Shown here in pieces: positions 23,461 to 36,586 of a stretch of DNA of 64,000 nt; within the stretch, counting starts at the first letter, position 1, and the number at the start of each line of letters is the position of its first letter. The notes beneath the pieces are model-generated. The model made no database searches, was not told the origin of the DNA, and saw only the letters and a list, made by a program, of their open reading frames with translations. The DNA is from Papaver somniferum. Lineage: Eukaryota; Streptophyta; Magnoliopsida; Ranunculales; Papaveraceae. The stretch covers positions 174,229,690 to 174,293,689 of the forward strand of contig NC_039362.1 of the NCBI RefSeq assembly GCF_003573695.1, read 5' to 3'. Both the position numbers and the translations under genes were made by a program.

Positions 23461-26400
23461 TAGGCCTGTCAATGGATACCGATTTTCCGTTATCCGATAC
23501 CGATAATCCGTTAGCCGTTACTGCTACCATCCGACATAGCGGTAAACGGATATCCGATACCGATAAGCTAACGGATAATCCCTTCTTAACGTAACGGTAG
23601 TGGCAGAGCCTATTTCCGTTAGGTTTAGTTCCGTTATCCGCTAACGTGCGTACTGCACGTGTAAATTTTTATACGTTATGTATTGTTTGGTTTATCTCAT
23701 CTCATTCTTCTGTTCTTCACTTCGAGTTTCGACACAACAGAGAAGTTCTCAGAGAGAAAAAGAGAGAAACTACGGATGCTGAATCAAGCATCGTCTTCTC
23801 TGCCTTAGAAATCATCATCTTCTCTGTGTGATTACTGATTAGAAACTAGGGTTCTCTTCTTCATTTTCCTTTGAGTTTAATCTCAATCTTCAAAACTCAA
23901 TTTCAATTTAGGGTTTCTGAAATTAGGGTTCACAATTTCAGATTTGTGAAATTAATCATGTCCCAAAGCGAAAGAGGAGCATCAAACCATGTTGGGTCTT
24001 CACAAAATCTCTCTATTTCAGTTGCATCACATTTACCTGCTGCTGCTGCTGCATCCAACCAAGTTCAAGCTTCTGGAGTGAATTCAACACCTGCTTCTAT
24101 TACACCTGCAATTCGTCCTAGAGAAGAAGAAAAAGAAGATGTAGAAGTAGATGAAGACCCAGTTATAGTTGAAGAGAAGAAAAAAATGCGCTCAGTAAGG
24201 TCTGATGTATGGGTTGATTTTGAAAGGAAGGTTGGAAAGAAGACAGTAAAAGGTGGGAAGGAGGTTGGGGTACTGATAGCTGAATGCAAACACTGTCACA
24301 AGAGAATACCTGCTCCCAGTAACCAAGGAACCAGCCGCTTGCATTACCATGCCAAAATCTGCAAAGAAAAGCCTGACAATAAGAAAGGACAAAGCAAGAT
24401 TACTTCTCTCAAAACAGGTAATGCTCAAACCAAGTTAGCAAATTGGAAGTTTGACACTAGTTGCCAAAATGATTGCTAAACATGGTTATCCAATCACTAT
24501 AGTTGAGCATCCTTATTTTAGAGAGTTTGTTAAGTCTTTGAATCCTACTGCTAAGCTTTACACTAGGAATACAGTTAGGGAAGACATCATGAGACTAACA
24601 ACTGAGTTCAAACTGCAATTACAAGAAAAATTTGAGAATATTACATCTAAATGTAGTTTAACAACAGATATGTGGTCATGTAAGCATACAAAGGATGGTT
24701 ATTGTTGTGTGACACTGCATTACATAGATGAGGAGTGGAAACTGGTTAAGAAAACACTAGCATATACTTTAGTGCCATCACCACACTCTGGAGAGGTTCT
24801 AGCATCTGTAGTGAAATCAGTGTGTCTACAATGGAACATAAACAATAAGCTTTTTGCTGTAGCTGCTGACAATGCTAGCTCCAACAATGTTATGATGGAA
24901 CAGCTGAAGAAATGGCTTGATAGCAAAGACTGTTTAGTTCTTAATGGGAATATGTTCCAAATGAGGTGTTGTAATCATATATTGCACTTAATTGTTGGGT
25001 GGGGAATGAGAGTAGCTGCTCCATTTATAGATGCAGTTAGAGAGTGTGTAAAATATGTCAAGTCAACTCAGGCTAGAAAAGAGAGATTTGAATGTGCAAT
25101 TTCCCAAGTTAAGCTTCCTGCTTCAAGGTCTGTCGGTTTAGATGTGGATACCAGGTGGAACTCCACCTTTAAGATGCTAAAGGATGCAATTTTTTTAGAC
25201 AAGCTTTTGCTAGGCTAGCTGATTTGGATGATGACTTCAAGATACTACCAACCTCTAAGGAGTGGCAACAAGGAGTACACATATGTGAATGTTTGGAATT
25301 GTTTGATGTCCTTTCAACCAAATTTGCTGGGATTAAGTATCCCACAACAAATTTGTATTATAATGGGGTTCAAGAAGTTAATAGATGCATTAAGCTATGG
25401 GAATCAAGTGATCATGAGTATATCAGAGACATGGCCAAGAATATGAGGATAAATTTGATAGCTACTGGAAAGAAAGTAACACTTTGATGGGAATTGGAGT
25501 TGTTTTGGATCATAGGTACAAATCTAAATGGGTGGAGTTTGTTATGAAGAGAGTATATGGTGTGGAACACTATAAAAGTCACTATAACAAATTTGAGCTT
25601 GAACTCAATGCTCTTTTCTGTGCTTATGAAACTAACACTACAGCTCCAGATTACTTTGATACTGGAATGCATTCAACTGCAATTGAGAGCTCTGCAGGTA
25701 CAACAACATCATATGAATTTGGTTATGATGATTTCATTATGGAAAACAATATGTTTGAGGTTGAGAAGTCAGAATTGGAGACATACTTAGCAGAACCAGT
25801 TCTTCCTAAAGGCACAGCCACTGAAGAAATGAGGTTTGATATCTTAAGTTGGTGGAAGAATAATGCTCCTAAGTACCCAATTCTCTCAAGGATTGCAAGA
25901 GATGTATTGGCAGTTCCAGTGACAAGTGTAGCATCAGAATCTATGTTTAGTATTGGTGGCAGAGTTCTCACATCTCACAGGAGTTCATTAGCTCCAGATC
26001 TTGTTGAAGCTTTGCTTTGTTTGGGTGATTGGCTGCCAGATCTCACTCTCAGTGACAGTGATAGTTGTGTTACAGGTACATCTTAATCTTTCTTTTTTTT
26101 GCAATTTATTGGCTTATTGCACTGACAATGACATTGCCAGCTTAAAATGTCTAACACTTTTGATTTTTCTTTCAAAATACAGAAGTTCAGGACTAAGGAG
26201 TAAGGTAAATGCATTTGCAGATGCAGTTGGCACTTGGGACTTGGCAGAGGAGAATCTGGAGATGGAGGAGGAATGCATTTGCAAAAAAACACATGAAGAT
26301 TATGAACTTGTTTTCTTGTGTGGCAATGGCATGAACATCTGTATGTCTTTTTTTGGTGTGGCATGGATTTAGAACATGTTTTGTTGGATTTTAAAGCTGT

Positions 26401-26633
26401 TATGTGTACTTGTTCTGTAACTTCTGTGTTTTTAGCCTGTTTTGTGGCTGTCCTGTGACTTACCGGATGGCAGCGGAAAAATATCCGTTATCCGGTAAGT
26501 CAAACATAACGGTAAAGTTTTTGAATTTCTTATTTCCGCCGGAAATGAACGGTAACGGATATCCGCTAAATTTTAACGGAAACGGCAGTGGCAGAGCCTA
26601 TTTCTGTTACGTTAGCATCCATTAACAGGCCTA
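23461..26633 (+). mobile_element. hAT-superfamily DNA transposon (3173 bp)
   Basis: Terminal inverted repeats TAGGCCTGTCAATGGA (left) and TCCATTAACAGGCCTA (right) match at 15 of 16 positions. They are flanked by a perfect 8-bp target duplication GCTGTGAC at 23453-23460 and 26634-26641, the diagnostic length for hAT. Both subterminal regions (23480-23650 and 26455-26600) are crowded with TATCCG/CGGATA/ACGGTAACGG words in both orientations, as expected for transposase-binding sites. The interior carries one transposase gene on the plus strand. The element inserted 465 bp downstream of rps7. Confidence 0.95.
23958..26086 (+). pseudogene. hAT transposase (BED finger, RNase H-like core, dimerisation domain), frameshifted
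   Basis: Catalyses cut-and-paste transposition in the nucleus. Start at 23958 (MSQSERGAS...). Domains in order: acidic and Ser/Ala-rich N-terminus; BED zinc finger (CKHCHKRIP...LHYHAKIC) near residues 115-145; RNase H-like core with LTTDMWSC (first catalytic Asp) and VAADNASSNN (second Asp); C-terminal hAT dimerisation region with YPILSRIARDVLAVPVTSVA and SESMFSIGGRVL. The reading frame changes three times: near 24440-24480, near 25190-25225 next to a seven-T run, and near 25480-25490. No single frame therefore encodes the whole protein. All conserved blocks are still recognisable, so inactivation is recent. An intron near 26073-26182 may add a last short exon. Confidence 0.9.
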
Positions 26634-26641
26634 GCTGTGAC
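26634..26641. repeat. hAT target-site duplication, right
   Basis: GCTGTGAC, identical to 23453-23460. Confidence 0.95.
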
Positions 26642-27879
26642 GGAGTAAGTATAAGACCAAATTTATTGTAGTATAATGCATGGTTCCCGTGATTTAAGTT
26701 CGAAAATCGTCAGCACCAACTTGTTTATTGATTTTTTAGGACAACTCCTTGGGCAAGCCTTCTTGCTAATTTCTTAGGCCAAACATTACATTTACACTAA
26801 TTTTCCCCCATAGAAGTGAGATTTCTTATTTCTTCTCATGAAATTATTTCTGGCTCCACCCTAGAATCATCCTCCCTACTCAAAGCATGTGGAATTGAAC
26901 AAACTTCTACTAGAGTGGAAGGAAATTTCCTCCCTTTTGTGTTTTAGTTAGGAAATTAAGAGACAGAATCCATCCATATGGTACGCAAACAATATAAAAA
27001 ATTGTTTAGATTAGTTGAGATGTCGTCAAGACTATTAAGGAATAGTTGATATAATAGTAAGGGTTAGGCCACCCTGAGTATTAAAGTCTAGACTACCAAC
27101 TAGTCTTTGTCTTCTCAAATCTCTCCCTATTCATCATGACTAGTCCCTACGTTCCTACCCCCTACCCCAATACACTGTTCAGTATTTACACAATTATAGT
27201 GAGTGTACTTATTGTACATATGCATGTACCAATAGTGCCGATTTCATTGACCAAAATATTGTGCGCACGACGTTGCAGTCTTAGATAAGGGTAGATCTAC
27301 ATTCACTGAAGTAAAACCCTCGATTATTCGTGATTTTTTTATTCGTAGTTTGATCTAAATTGTAAATGTCACAAGTTTCTAAGATTTAGATATACAAATC
27401 AGTGTTTAGACGGATAATTTTCTGATCGAGCACATGAAATAAGACAGATAGATAAGTTCTGTTTACTGACTTTATTACCCTGCATGTTTAAAACTTCTCT
27501 GTCTGTAACTATTAATTTCACAAAATTGGTTAAAAAGACCAAAATCAACAATTCATGGGTGAAAAGGACATTTAGATTTTGATACTGTTTAAATGGACAA
27601 AAATGTAAAAATAGCCAGGATGTAAACAATTTCATCCTACCCATTTTCAAATATTTTTTCTTATTTTTAATTTACATCAGGATGCATCCAGTTTCATCCT
27701 CGCTATTTTTTAAGTTTAAGCCAGGATGAATCCAGTTTCATCCTTACTATTTTTTTTGTGTCCATTTTACCCGTACTAATTTTTAGTCGTCCATTTGAAC
27801 CATGTTTTAACAATATTTAAACAAATGACCCATTTTTCGTATTAATTTCTAAATCGTTTCGTGTTCTTTGGTCTATCTA
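26642..27879. other. Intergenic DNA with GGATG-CATCC repeats
   Basis: No gene supported. At 27617-27750 three diverged units of AGCCAGGATG(A/T)A(T/A)..(C)AGTTTCATCCT are spaced about 50-70 bp apart; each is itself a short inverted pair (GGATG...CATCC). The rest is AT-rich. Confidence 0.5.
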
Positions 27880-27884
27880 TCTAT

Positions 27885-28428
27885 TGTCAGGATTTTCTTA
27901 GGGAATCACTGATAACCGCGGAATAACGGATCTTGAGATATTATGATGAATAATAAGTAAACCAAGCACAAGAAACTATAATAATACGAGAAAGATAAAT
28001 CAACTCACAAGACACAAGATTTATAGTGGTTCGACCAATACATACAACTTGTATATATTGTCTACGTCCACTTTGAGCCGCACCAACTCAAATCCACTAT
28101 GAAGGAAAAACGATTACAACGTCGTGTGAATCCCAGCAAACTCTTGGTTACACCGCAACAATTACCCGAGATGATAACTTGTCTCTTGTTCCTCACCAAT
28201 ATGCTCTCACAACGAAATCCTAGCTTTAGACCTAAAAGCTATACAAGAAATCTCTCATCGATATCTTAATCGTTTTCTACACAACGTACAAATTCTACAA
28301 GGCCTAGTTACCTATTTATATAGGTTACAAACTTGGCCACCAAGAATTCTAACCGGTTTAGGAAACCCCTTCCCTAAATAGCCACGGCTAACTTTAGGAA
28401 ATAATTAATTAGTCTTCAATAACTAACA
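27885..28428 (-). repeat. Copia 3' LTR
   Basis: 544-bp direct repeat of 32578-33112, TG...CA ends, flanked on the left by TCTAT. Confidence 0.95.
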
Positions 28429-28529
28429 ATCTCCCACTTTGAAGACTTATTGATTGTATTCCATTCTTCAACTTTTGATTGACGGTGCTAAAACATCTTC
28501 CTTGTTAGTGTGGATCCCTTCCCAGATCC

Positions 28530-31500
28530 TCATTCTGAGAGACCAACTAAAGCCTTGCAGAGCTTTAGCTTGTCTGATGTAACTCCCTTGGTAAACGTAT
28601 CCGCCGGATTCTTCGAACCAAGAATCTTCTCGAGCTTCAACTCTCCTTCTTCAAAGAGATCCCGAATTAAATGATAACGGATATCTATATGCTTCGTCCT
28701 AGCATGATAGGCTGTGTTTTTGGATAAATGTATAACACTTTGACTGTCGCTAAACAGAACATTATCTCCTTGTTCCTTGCCCAACTCAGCTAATAATCCT
28801 TGTAACCAAATCATCTCCTTGCTCGCTTCCGTCACCTCTACGTACTCCGCTTCCGTAGTAGACAATGTCACCAACTTCTGTAATCTTGAGTTCCAACTCA
28901 CTGCAACTGACCCCATAGTATAAACATAACCAGTCGTACTTCGCCTTTTATCTACATCACCTGCGAAGTCTGCATCCACATAACCCCTCAAAATAGAACC
29001 ACTTTTTCCATAGCACAATGGTACATTTGTGTTACCTCTGAAATACCTGAGAATCCACTTCACAGCTTCCCAATGTTGTTTTCCTGGGTTGCTTGCATAT
29101 CTACTCACTACTCCCACTGCATGTGCAATATCCGGTCTCGTGCACACCATAGCATACATTAGACTCCCAATAGCCGAAGAATATGGTACATTAGACATGT
29201 ACTCCTTTTCTTCATCTGTCTTCGCACACTGCATACTCGAAAGACGAATTTGACTTCCAAGTGGAGAACTAACTGGTTTAGCATTCTCCATATTGAATCT
29301 TTTCAACACTCGTTCAGTATATTCAGCCTGACTACGCATAAGTACACCCTTGGCTCTGTCTCTTATGATCCTCATACCAAGAATCTGCTTTGCTTCACCA
29401 AGATCTTTCATAGCAAACTCACTTGCTAATTGTTTCTTCAAATTCTCAACTTCTTGCAGAGAAGTTCCGGCAACCAACATATCATCCACATACAGTAGTA
29501 ATATGATGTAGTCAGAACCATCCATTTTGAAGTAACAACAATGATCTGTATTACACCGTGAGTAACCACTTCTATGCATGAAGTTATCAAACTTCTTGTA
29601 CCGCTGTCTCGGAGCTTGTTTTAAACCATACAAACTCTTCTTTAGCTTGCACACCATCTCTTCCTTGCCTTTTACTATGAATTCTTCTGGTTGCTTCATG
29701 TAAATTTCTTCATCTAGGTCACCATGAAGAAAATCTATCTTTACATCCAACTGTTCAAGGTAGAGATCTTCAGAAGCCACTAGACTTAATACTACTCGAA
29801 TAGTAGTCATCTTCACAACTGGAGAAAATATCTCGTTGTAATCAACACCAGGTTTTTGCTGGAAACCTTTCACAACCAACCTCGCCTTGTAGCGAATATC
29901 TCCATTTGCTTCAGATTTCATCCGATAAACCCACTTGTTATGAAACGCCTTCTTACCTCTTGGTAATTTTACTAACACCCAAGTGTCATTCTCATCAAGT
30001 GAATTTATCTCATCCTCCCTAGCAAGTTTCTACTTGCCTGAATCATCAGCCGCTAGTGCTTCCTTAATATCTTCAGGTTCGCCTCCATCCGTAAGTAATA
30101 GATAATTCAAAGCATACCTTGGGTTTGGTTTAGGAGTTCTTGACGATCTTCGTACTTCTTATGAAACTGTAGGAATAACTCCCACTGCAGTAGAAGTCTC
30201 TTCAACTTGTACTTCTCTACCATCAACAACATCATGCTCTTCTTGTTCCACACTTCTTACAGAAACATCATCAATATCGATATACAACTCCTTATCGACG
30301 TTGCTTGACCTGACATCTTCAACTTGTGATGTATTCCTGTCCTTGTACAACTCATTCTCATTAAAAGTGACATCTCTACTTCTAATAACTTTGTGACCCT
30401 CATAGTCCCAAAGGTTTATACCCAAAAGCGTCAATTCCATAACCAAGGAATATACACTTCTTTGCTTGAGCACCTATCTTAGGCCTCTCACACGGACTAA
30501 GATGAACATAACCAACACAACCAAAAACTTTCAAATAAGAAAGATTTACCTTTTTGCCAGTCCAAACCTCCTCTGGTATCTTCATATCTATAATGGACTA
30601 CTAGGTGTCCTGTTAATTAGATAAGCATCCGTCTCTGTTGCATGTGCCTAGAAGGTCTCGGGCAAACCAGACTGCAACCTCATGCACCTTGCACGTGTAT
30701 TCAACGTCCAATTCATACGTTCTGCTACTCCATTCTCTTGTGGTGTTCTTGGAACTGTCCTCTCCAAACGAATTCCATTTGTAGCAAATAACTGTAAGAA
30801 TTCTGTTTTGTCATACTCACCACCGTTGTCTGACCTTAGACACTTCAACTTCAGACCAGTTTCTGTTTCAACCAAAGCTTTCCACTTTTTAAACACTTCA
30901 TACACCTCGAACTTATTCTTCATGAAGTAAAGCCACACCTTCCTTGAGTGATCATCAATAAAGGTGACATAATACTGGAACCCGCTGTGAGATGCAACGT
31001 CAATTGGTCCCCATACATCCGTGTGAACCAAATCAAGTTTTGCATTTCTCAAGTCTCTTCCTCCTCTGCTGAAACTAACCCGTTTTTGCTTTCCAAGAAC
31101 ACAGTCTTCACAAAAACTCATATCAACAGACTTCACCTTAGGTAGATATCCTCCCGAACATAGAATCTTCGTGTTCTTCTCACTCATGTGCCCTAATCTT
31201 CCATGCCATGAGTTAGTGTCTTCACCACTACTAGCCACTGCTAAAGTAGTTCCATCTGAAGTCCGGTATAGAGTACGGACTCTAACTCCACGAGCTAATA
31301 CCATAGCTCCTTTCTTCACTTTCCAATTACGTTTCGTTAACACAACTTCACAGTCATCATCAAAAAACTTGGCCCACAGACACCAAGTTCTTCGTCAAAT
31401 TTGGAACGTGTCGTACATCCTTCAATTTCCATGTCGAACCATTGACTTTCAAGATCACATCACCCAAACCGATGATGTCGCATGCTTCACCGTCACCCAA

Positions 31501-32326
31501 GAATACTTGGCCATAGTATCCTTCTTTATAAGAAATCATAATACTCTTATCACCCGTTGCATGGAAAGAAGCTCCCGAGTCTATAATCCAAGACTCATCT
31601 TGCTTTTCCTCAGAGAGTAGTATAAAACCTTCCGTAATCATCTTCTTGTTATCAACAAGGACCTTCACCGGTTCCGCAGCTGCAACTACGTTGCCCTCTT
31701 CTTGATTACCTTTGTTTCCACATTATTAGCACCTTTGTTTTGCGGACAGTCGCATTTGTAGTGTCCTACTTTCTTACACGCCCAACACTCAACAACACCT
31801 CTAGGCCGGGATTGAGATCTCCCCCTAGACTTTCCTCTAGACTTCCATCTAGTCTTGTTGTTGTTCCTATTTGAACTCTTTCCTCTATCTTCTTCATGCA
31901 TACTTAAGGCCGAGCTTGAAGAACTAGAAACACAACCTTGTTCTATTCTTCTCTCCTCTTCAGCAGTTATCCTTTGTTGCACATCATCAAGCTTCAACTT
32001 CTCGCTCCCTGCAGAATTGCTTATGGTTGTCCTTGCAGTCTCCCAAATCTTTGGTAATGACGACAACAACCGTAAAGCTTTTCACTTCATCATCAAAAGT
32101 AATACTAACTTTTGAAAGCTGAGAAATAATTGATTTAAACTTCCCAAGATGTGCTGAAATCGTCGCCTTCTTGCATCTTCAGATTAAATAATTGTTCACA
32201 GAACATAATCTTCCCCGAGGCTGATGACTTTTGATACAACTTTTCAAGTTTATCCATAAGATTCTTCGTACTAGTTTCTTCTTGTACGATATTGTAGACT
32301 TCCTCCGTTGGACATCTACGGATCAC
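28530..32326 (-). pseudogene. Copia gag-pol polyprotein, broken into several frames
   Basis: From 5' to 3' on the minus strand: gag (32326-32135, 32069-31686) with zinc knuckle CWACKKVGHYKCDC; protease (31668-31360) with WIIDSGASFH; integrase (31343-30648) with HHCC finger (WHGRLGHM...CEDC), core residues in DVWGPI and RSDNGGEY and the motif TPQENGVAER; a linker (30585-30159); reverse transcriptase and RNase H (29978-28530) with GVDYNEIFSPV, YVDDMLVAG and LSTTEAEY. The RT/RH part is an intact 482-codon frame. The start-proximal gag and the joints between segments contain stops or frameshifts, so the copy is not autonomous. Confidence 0.93.
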
Positions 32327-32577
32327 GGCTACACACTTGCGATCAAGAGTTGTTCATTCATCGTCTTTGCGTGCTCCCTTTTTCGCAACTCCATCCAATG
32401 GATCAGCAATGTCTTTCTCATATAGGTAGTCTTCCATCTGAGACTTCCAAAACGCAAAGTTCTTCCCATTAAAAAATTTAACCCTAGCTACCGTACTTTC
32501 GTTATTATCACCCATAACTCCCACTCCAATCGTACTACGATAAACCCTAAAGCTCTAACCCGAGGTCTGATACCAGT

Positions 32578-33112
32578 TGTCAGGATTTTCTTAGGGAATC
32601 ACTGACAACCGCGGAATAACGGATCTTAAGATATTATGATGAATAATAAGTAAACCAAACACAAGCAACTATAATAATACGAGAAAGATAAATCAACTCA
32701 CAAGACACAAGATTTATAGTGGTTCGACCAATACATACAACTTGTATATATTGTCTACGTCCACTTTGAGTCGCACCAACTCAAATCCACTATGAAGGAA
32801 AAACGATTACAACGTCGTGCGAATCCCAGCAAACCCTTGGTTACACCGCAACAATTACCCGAGACGATAACTTGTCTCGTGTTCCTCACCAATATGCTCT
32901 CACAACGAAATTCTAGCTTTAGACCTAAAAGTTATACAAGAAATCTCTCATCAATCTCTTAATCGTTTTCTACACAATATACAAATTCTACAAGGCCTAA
33001 TTACCTATTTATATAGGTTACAAACTTGGCCACCAAGAATTCTAACTGACCCCTTTCCTAAATAACCACGGCTAATTTTAGGAAATAATTAATTAGCCTT
33101 CAATAACTAACA
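32578..33112 (-). repeat. Copia 5' LTR
   Basis: 535-bp direct repeat of 27885-28428, flanked on the right by TCTAT. The primer-binding site lies two bases inside it. Confidence 0.95.
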
Positions 33113-33117
33113 TCTAT

Positions 33118-36100
33118 GTACATATAGCATTATTCATGACAGCTATATAGGTAGACTTTTCTCTAGTGTTTTTACAGTGAACTAAACAAGTTGATTGTTG
33201 AATGAGACTAATCGAAAGATCTTGATCAATTAATTATCATACAGATATAGTTACCAACAAGACATACTTTTCTTTGTTTTCTTGTTGTAATGGCCCTTTC
33301 AATCCTTCCATTTACTATAACACACCCGCACGTATACAATGACCATTCGTCTTAATAAATTTTGTGATCATCATCAATCTGTTCTAACTCTATCTTACAG
33401 GGTTTTATTTCTGTCTCATTGTGTGAACCACAAACTAACACATCCCTCCTTCACTTTCACTCTTAGCTACACACACAGGGATCGTGATGGATAATGATCA
33501 TTCATTCATGTACATTTGACCATTGAAAAGCTATCTTTTAAGTATACTACTCATTTTCGATCTGGTCGGCTCATCCATATGACAATGGAGGAGACAGTAA
33601 CGTGCACGTCTACACTGAAAACTACGCAAAGGGATGTCTGCGTCTGTTGTGTTAACACAGTAGAGACCAGTTCATCAGGATGTGCATCCTAATTTTAAGT
33701 ACAGCTTGATATATCATGATTTTACCACTGTACTACAGTGAAATCGGTTTTGTCATAAGTCTGTACGGATCAAATGACACTATATGAAATTAATTATGTT
33801 AAAATGTGCAGTAGTACTTGTTGCTGGTGGTGACGGTTATCCCCACCATTAACTGTTTGTCATCTGACTCCGACCAAGAGTAGTTAGTTTCCATTTGGAT
33901 ATTGTGGAAAGATATGCACTATACATAGTATACGGACAACACAAATGTTAATTTAAGATCTCCTCTCTTATCCATTTACAACTTTGACTCTACTAGAGAG
34001 CCATGACTCAGATTTTTACATTCAAGGGTCTATTCATATTTTTTTAACTCTACGTTTAATATGAGAAGTTTCGTGGAAAATCCGTTATTAAAAACTGAGA
34101 GTTCATAATTTTGCTGAATTTGATTAATATTTCTTCAAAAATGGTTCATCATATTTCTCCTAAGGTTTCCTCGGCAGGTGTAGCAGCATTGAAATCTGTA
34201 TCAAGGTTTATCAATTTATTTTACTATTAGAGTAATCATTTATCTCATAAATGAAATTGTCATGGACAAGTGGCATCAATCGACTCCGCTCTGAAAATGA
34301 ATCCTTAATATACCTTAATTAGTTTTGCATACGAGGTCTTAACTTAATCATCGTTATATTAACCACTATTGTTGTTGTTTGTTTACTTTTTGACACCTCA
34401 AAGAATGGTAGGTACAACTTGGGATCTAGCGAACAAACAGTCTACCAACTCCTTAAACAATAGTTTATCAATTCACATGCGTTTTGATCTATTACATATC
34501 CGTTGAGGTAAATTAAAAACAGGACTTTGAGCATTGATCAGATCAAGATCACCTGAAAGAATGAGACCCTCCTCATCAACTTTCTCTCGAGTCAAAGCAG
34601 TGTGCTCGAGTATTTATTTTGTTTTTCTTCTCAAAAAAGTTGAATGTTGGTGGATGATCATTTCTCTCTTTATCATCAGATCAATACAAATAAACAAGAT
34701 ATGACTCGAATCTTTCTTTGTAGAACCAAAAAAAGCAAATGGAATTGCTTTTTCGAAAAGCCAAACATATAAATGTCAATCTCAAAAGAAATTTTACTAA
34801 GTACGATTTTTAATCAGATTGAATGAATTATTATTTGATGGATTTAATGAGAATCATTATAATTTCGATTGTAGCAAATTAGCTATCATCGGATAATACA
34901 AATTACACTTACCGGTGGTGGTTTGAATTATTACTTTCTCGATAACTAGAAAACTTGCTTTTACCTCCAGTTTTTTTCCTTTTCAGCTTTAGAGCTCATG
35001 CGGGTATAATTTCTCTGCTACTCTTATAAACTTAACTTGTCCATGCTTTAAGCATGGCATTTATGTGCAAAAGTGTAAAAAATGCACCTCTTTGATTGTT
35101 ACTTGGTTGCCGTTGAGATGTGGTACGTTTATGACCATGAATTCTCCTAGTTATTTCACGTTCAGACCAATAATTTGTTTAGGAAATAAATAAAGTTTTC
35201 GGGTAGGAGCATATACAGACATGCACCTTCAAAACTACACCTTATCAAGTTTCATGACTGATATATCATCGTTGAATGTTGTATGTTTAAAACTTCAGTA
35301 ATGTTCTTGGAAACCTTTACTAAACTATTATCGCGTCAAACAAAGTGTAAAAGTATGACTAATCTTGCATTAGCTCAAATCTCAATTATACAACCGTTAA
35401 ATTACACGTTTTGAAGTTCAAATTGCTTGTGAAAAAACTCACTTTAACTTTTCCAACTCAGAAAAATGTATTAAATTTAAATCATATCACCTTTAGACAA
35501 GATTTGAAATGTTGTAAACATTTTTGGGTTCATCAATAGAAAAGTAAAAAAATGGCACTCCTTTTATTTATTTTTTCAATTTTTTTACCAGAGTGTTTCA
35601 ATTTCTGCTTTTCCTTTTCTTGTATATTTATTTATAGCAAAACTGAACTTCCCATCTCAAAGTTTTCGCCTTCTATGCTTGAAAATGAGTCATTTTTGTA
35701 CCTTAAAACAGTAAAATTTTGTGTCAGTGTACGTATTTGAATGAATCTTTTATTGTCTTTAGTTTGAATGAATCTCATCTTTTTCACAATTGGGGTCACT
35801 CCTCAGACAACACACATTTATTCACTTTGTCAGATAGCAAAAACCGAGTCATGACAAATTGACCAAACAAAAAGCCCGAAATAAAAAACGGTGGAACTCT
35901 TTTGAGAGACATGGTTTCATTATAAGTACGTCATGGATAAATAGAGTCCACGTTTCAAAGCACTAGTGCAAATTTCTCGTGCATTTAGTGGAGTAACTGC
36001 AAAAAGAAAAATTAGAAACACGCCTTGATCTAAACGGTAAATGATATGGCTCCGTCGAACTAGTAATATAAAAATATTTATATTTTTACAAAATATATGG

Positions 36101-36586
36101 TGAACTCATTTGGAACGGTAGCTTGAGCAACAAATTTCGTTTTTCCGAATCGGTAATGCAAATTTCTCGCATAATTCACAAAATATACGTTAAACTTTTC
36201 AAGAAACGTGACTTGATCTGAAATGTGGGTGTTACAGTTTAGTAAATTTCAGGTTTAGATATCACTAGTACAAATCTCTTCACGTTTCCACAAATTATGC
36301 GATGCATTTTTTTTAGTGACGTGTACTTGATCTAAACTGTGAGTGAACTGTCGGTCTCATGCATAAGTAAATTCCACATTTCATATCATTGGTGCAAATC
36401 TCTCTCACAATTTACACCCATTATTGAAGAAGAAAAAAATGTCTATAATAAAACAAATAACAAGAATAAAGAAATTGTGCCACTAAATAATGCTCTGTTT
36501 TGCTCTCTGTTTTGAGAGAAATTAAGAACTTCTTTATTGAATCCAATAGGACTATTATTGTACAATTGAGATACTACTATTACTAA
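33118..36586. other. Long AT-rich intergenic region
   Basis: No gene supported. About 35950-36420 holds three or four strongly diverged direct units built from CACTAGTGCAAATTTCTC, CTTGATCT(A/G)AA and GTAAATTTCA-like words, about 110-130 bp apart. A short palindrome CATGCTTTAAGCATG lies at 35043-35057. Some of this may be regulatory sequence downstream of the OFP gene. Confidence 0.4.

Larger units (their letters stand above)
27885..33112 (-). mobile_element. Ty1/copia LTR retrotransposon (5228 bp)
   Basis: Minus-oriented element with a 3' LTR at 27885-28428 (544 bp) and a 5' LTR at 32578-33112 (535 bp). Both begin (plus strand) TGTCAGGATTTTCTTAGGGA and end TTCAATAACTAACA. The 5-bp target duplication TCTAT is at 27880-27884 and 33113-33117. 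The primer-binding site (minus strand TGGTATCAGACC, tRNA-iMet type) is at 32564-32575. The polypurine tract (minus AAAGTGGGAGAT) abuts the 3' LTR at 28429-28440. Order gag-PR-IN-RT-RH identifies copia; the RT resembles the TNT1/Tork group, which is a tentative placement. LTRs differ by scattered substitutions and small indels, so insertion is not very recent. Confidence 0.97.
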
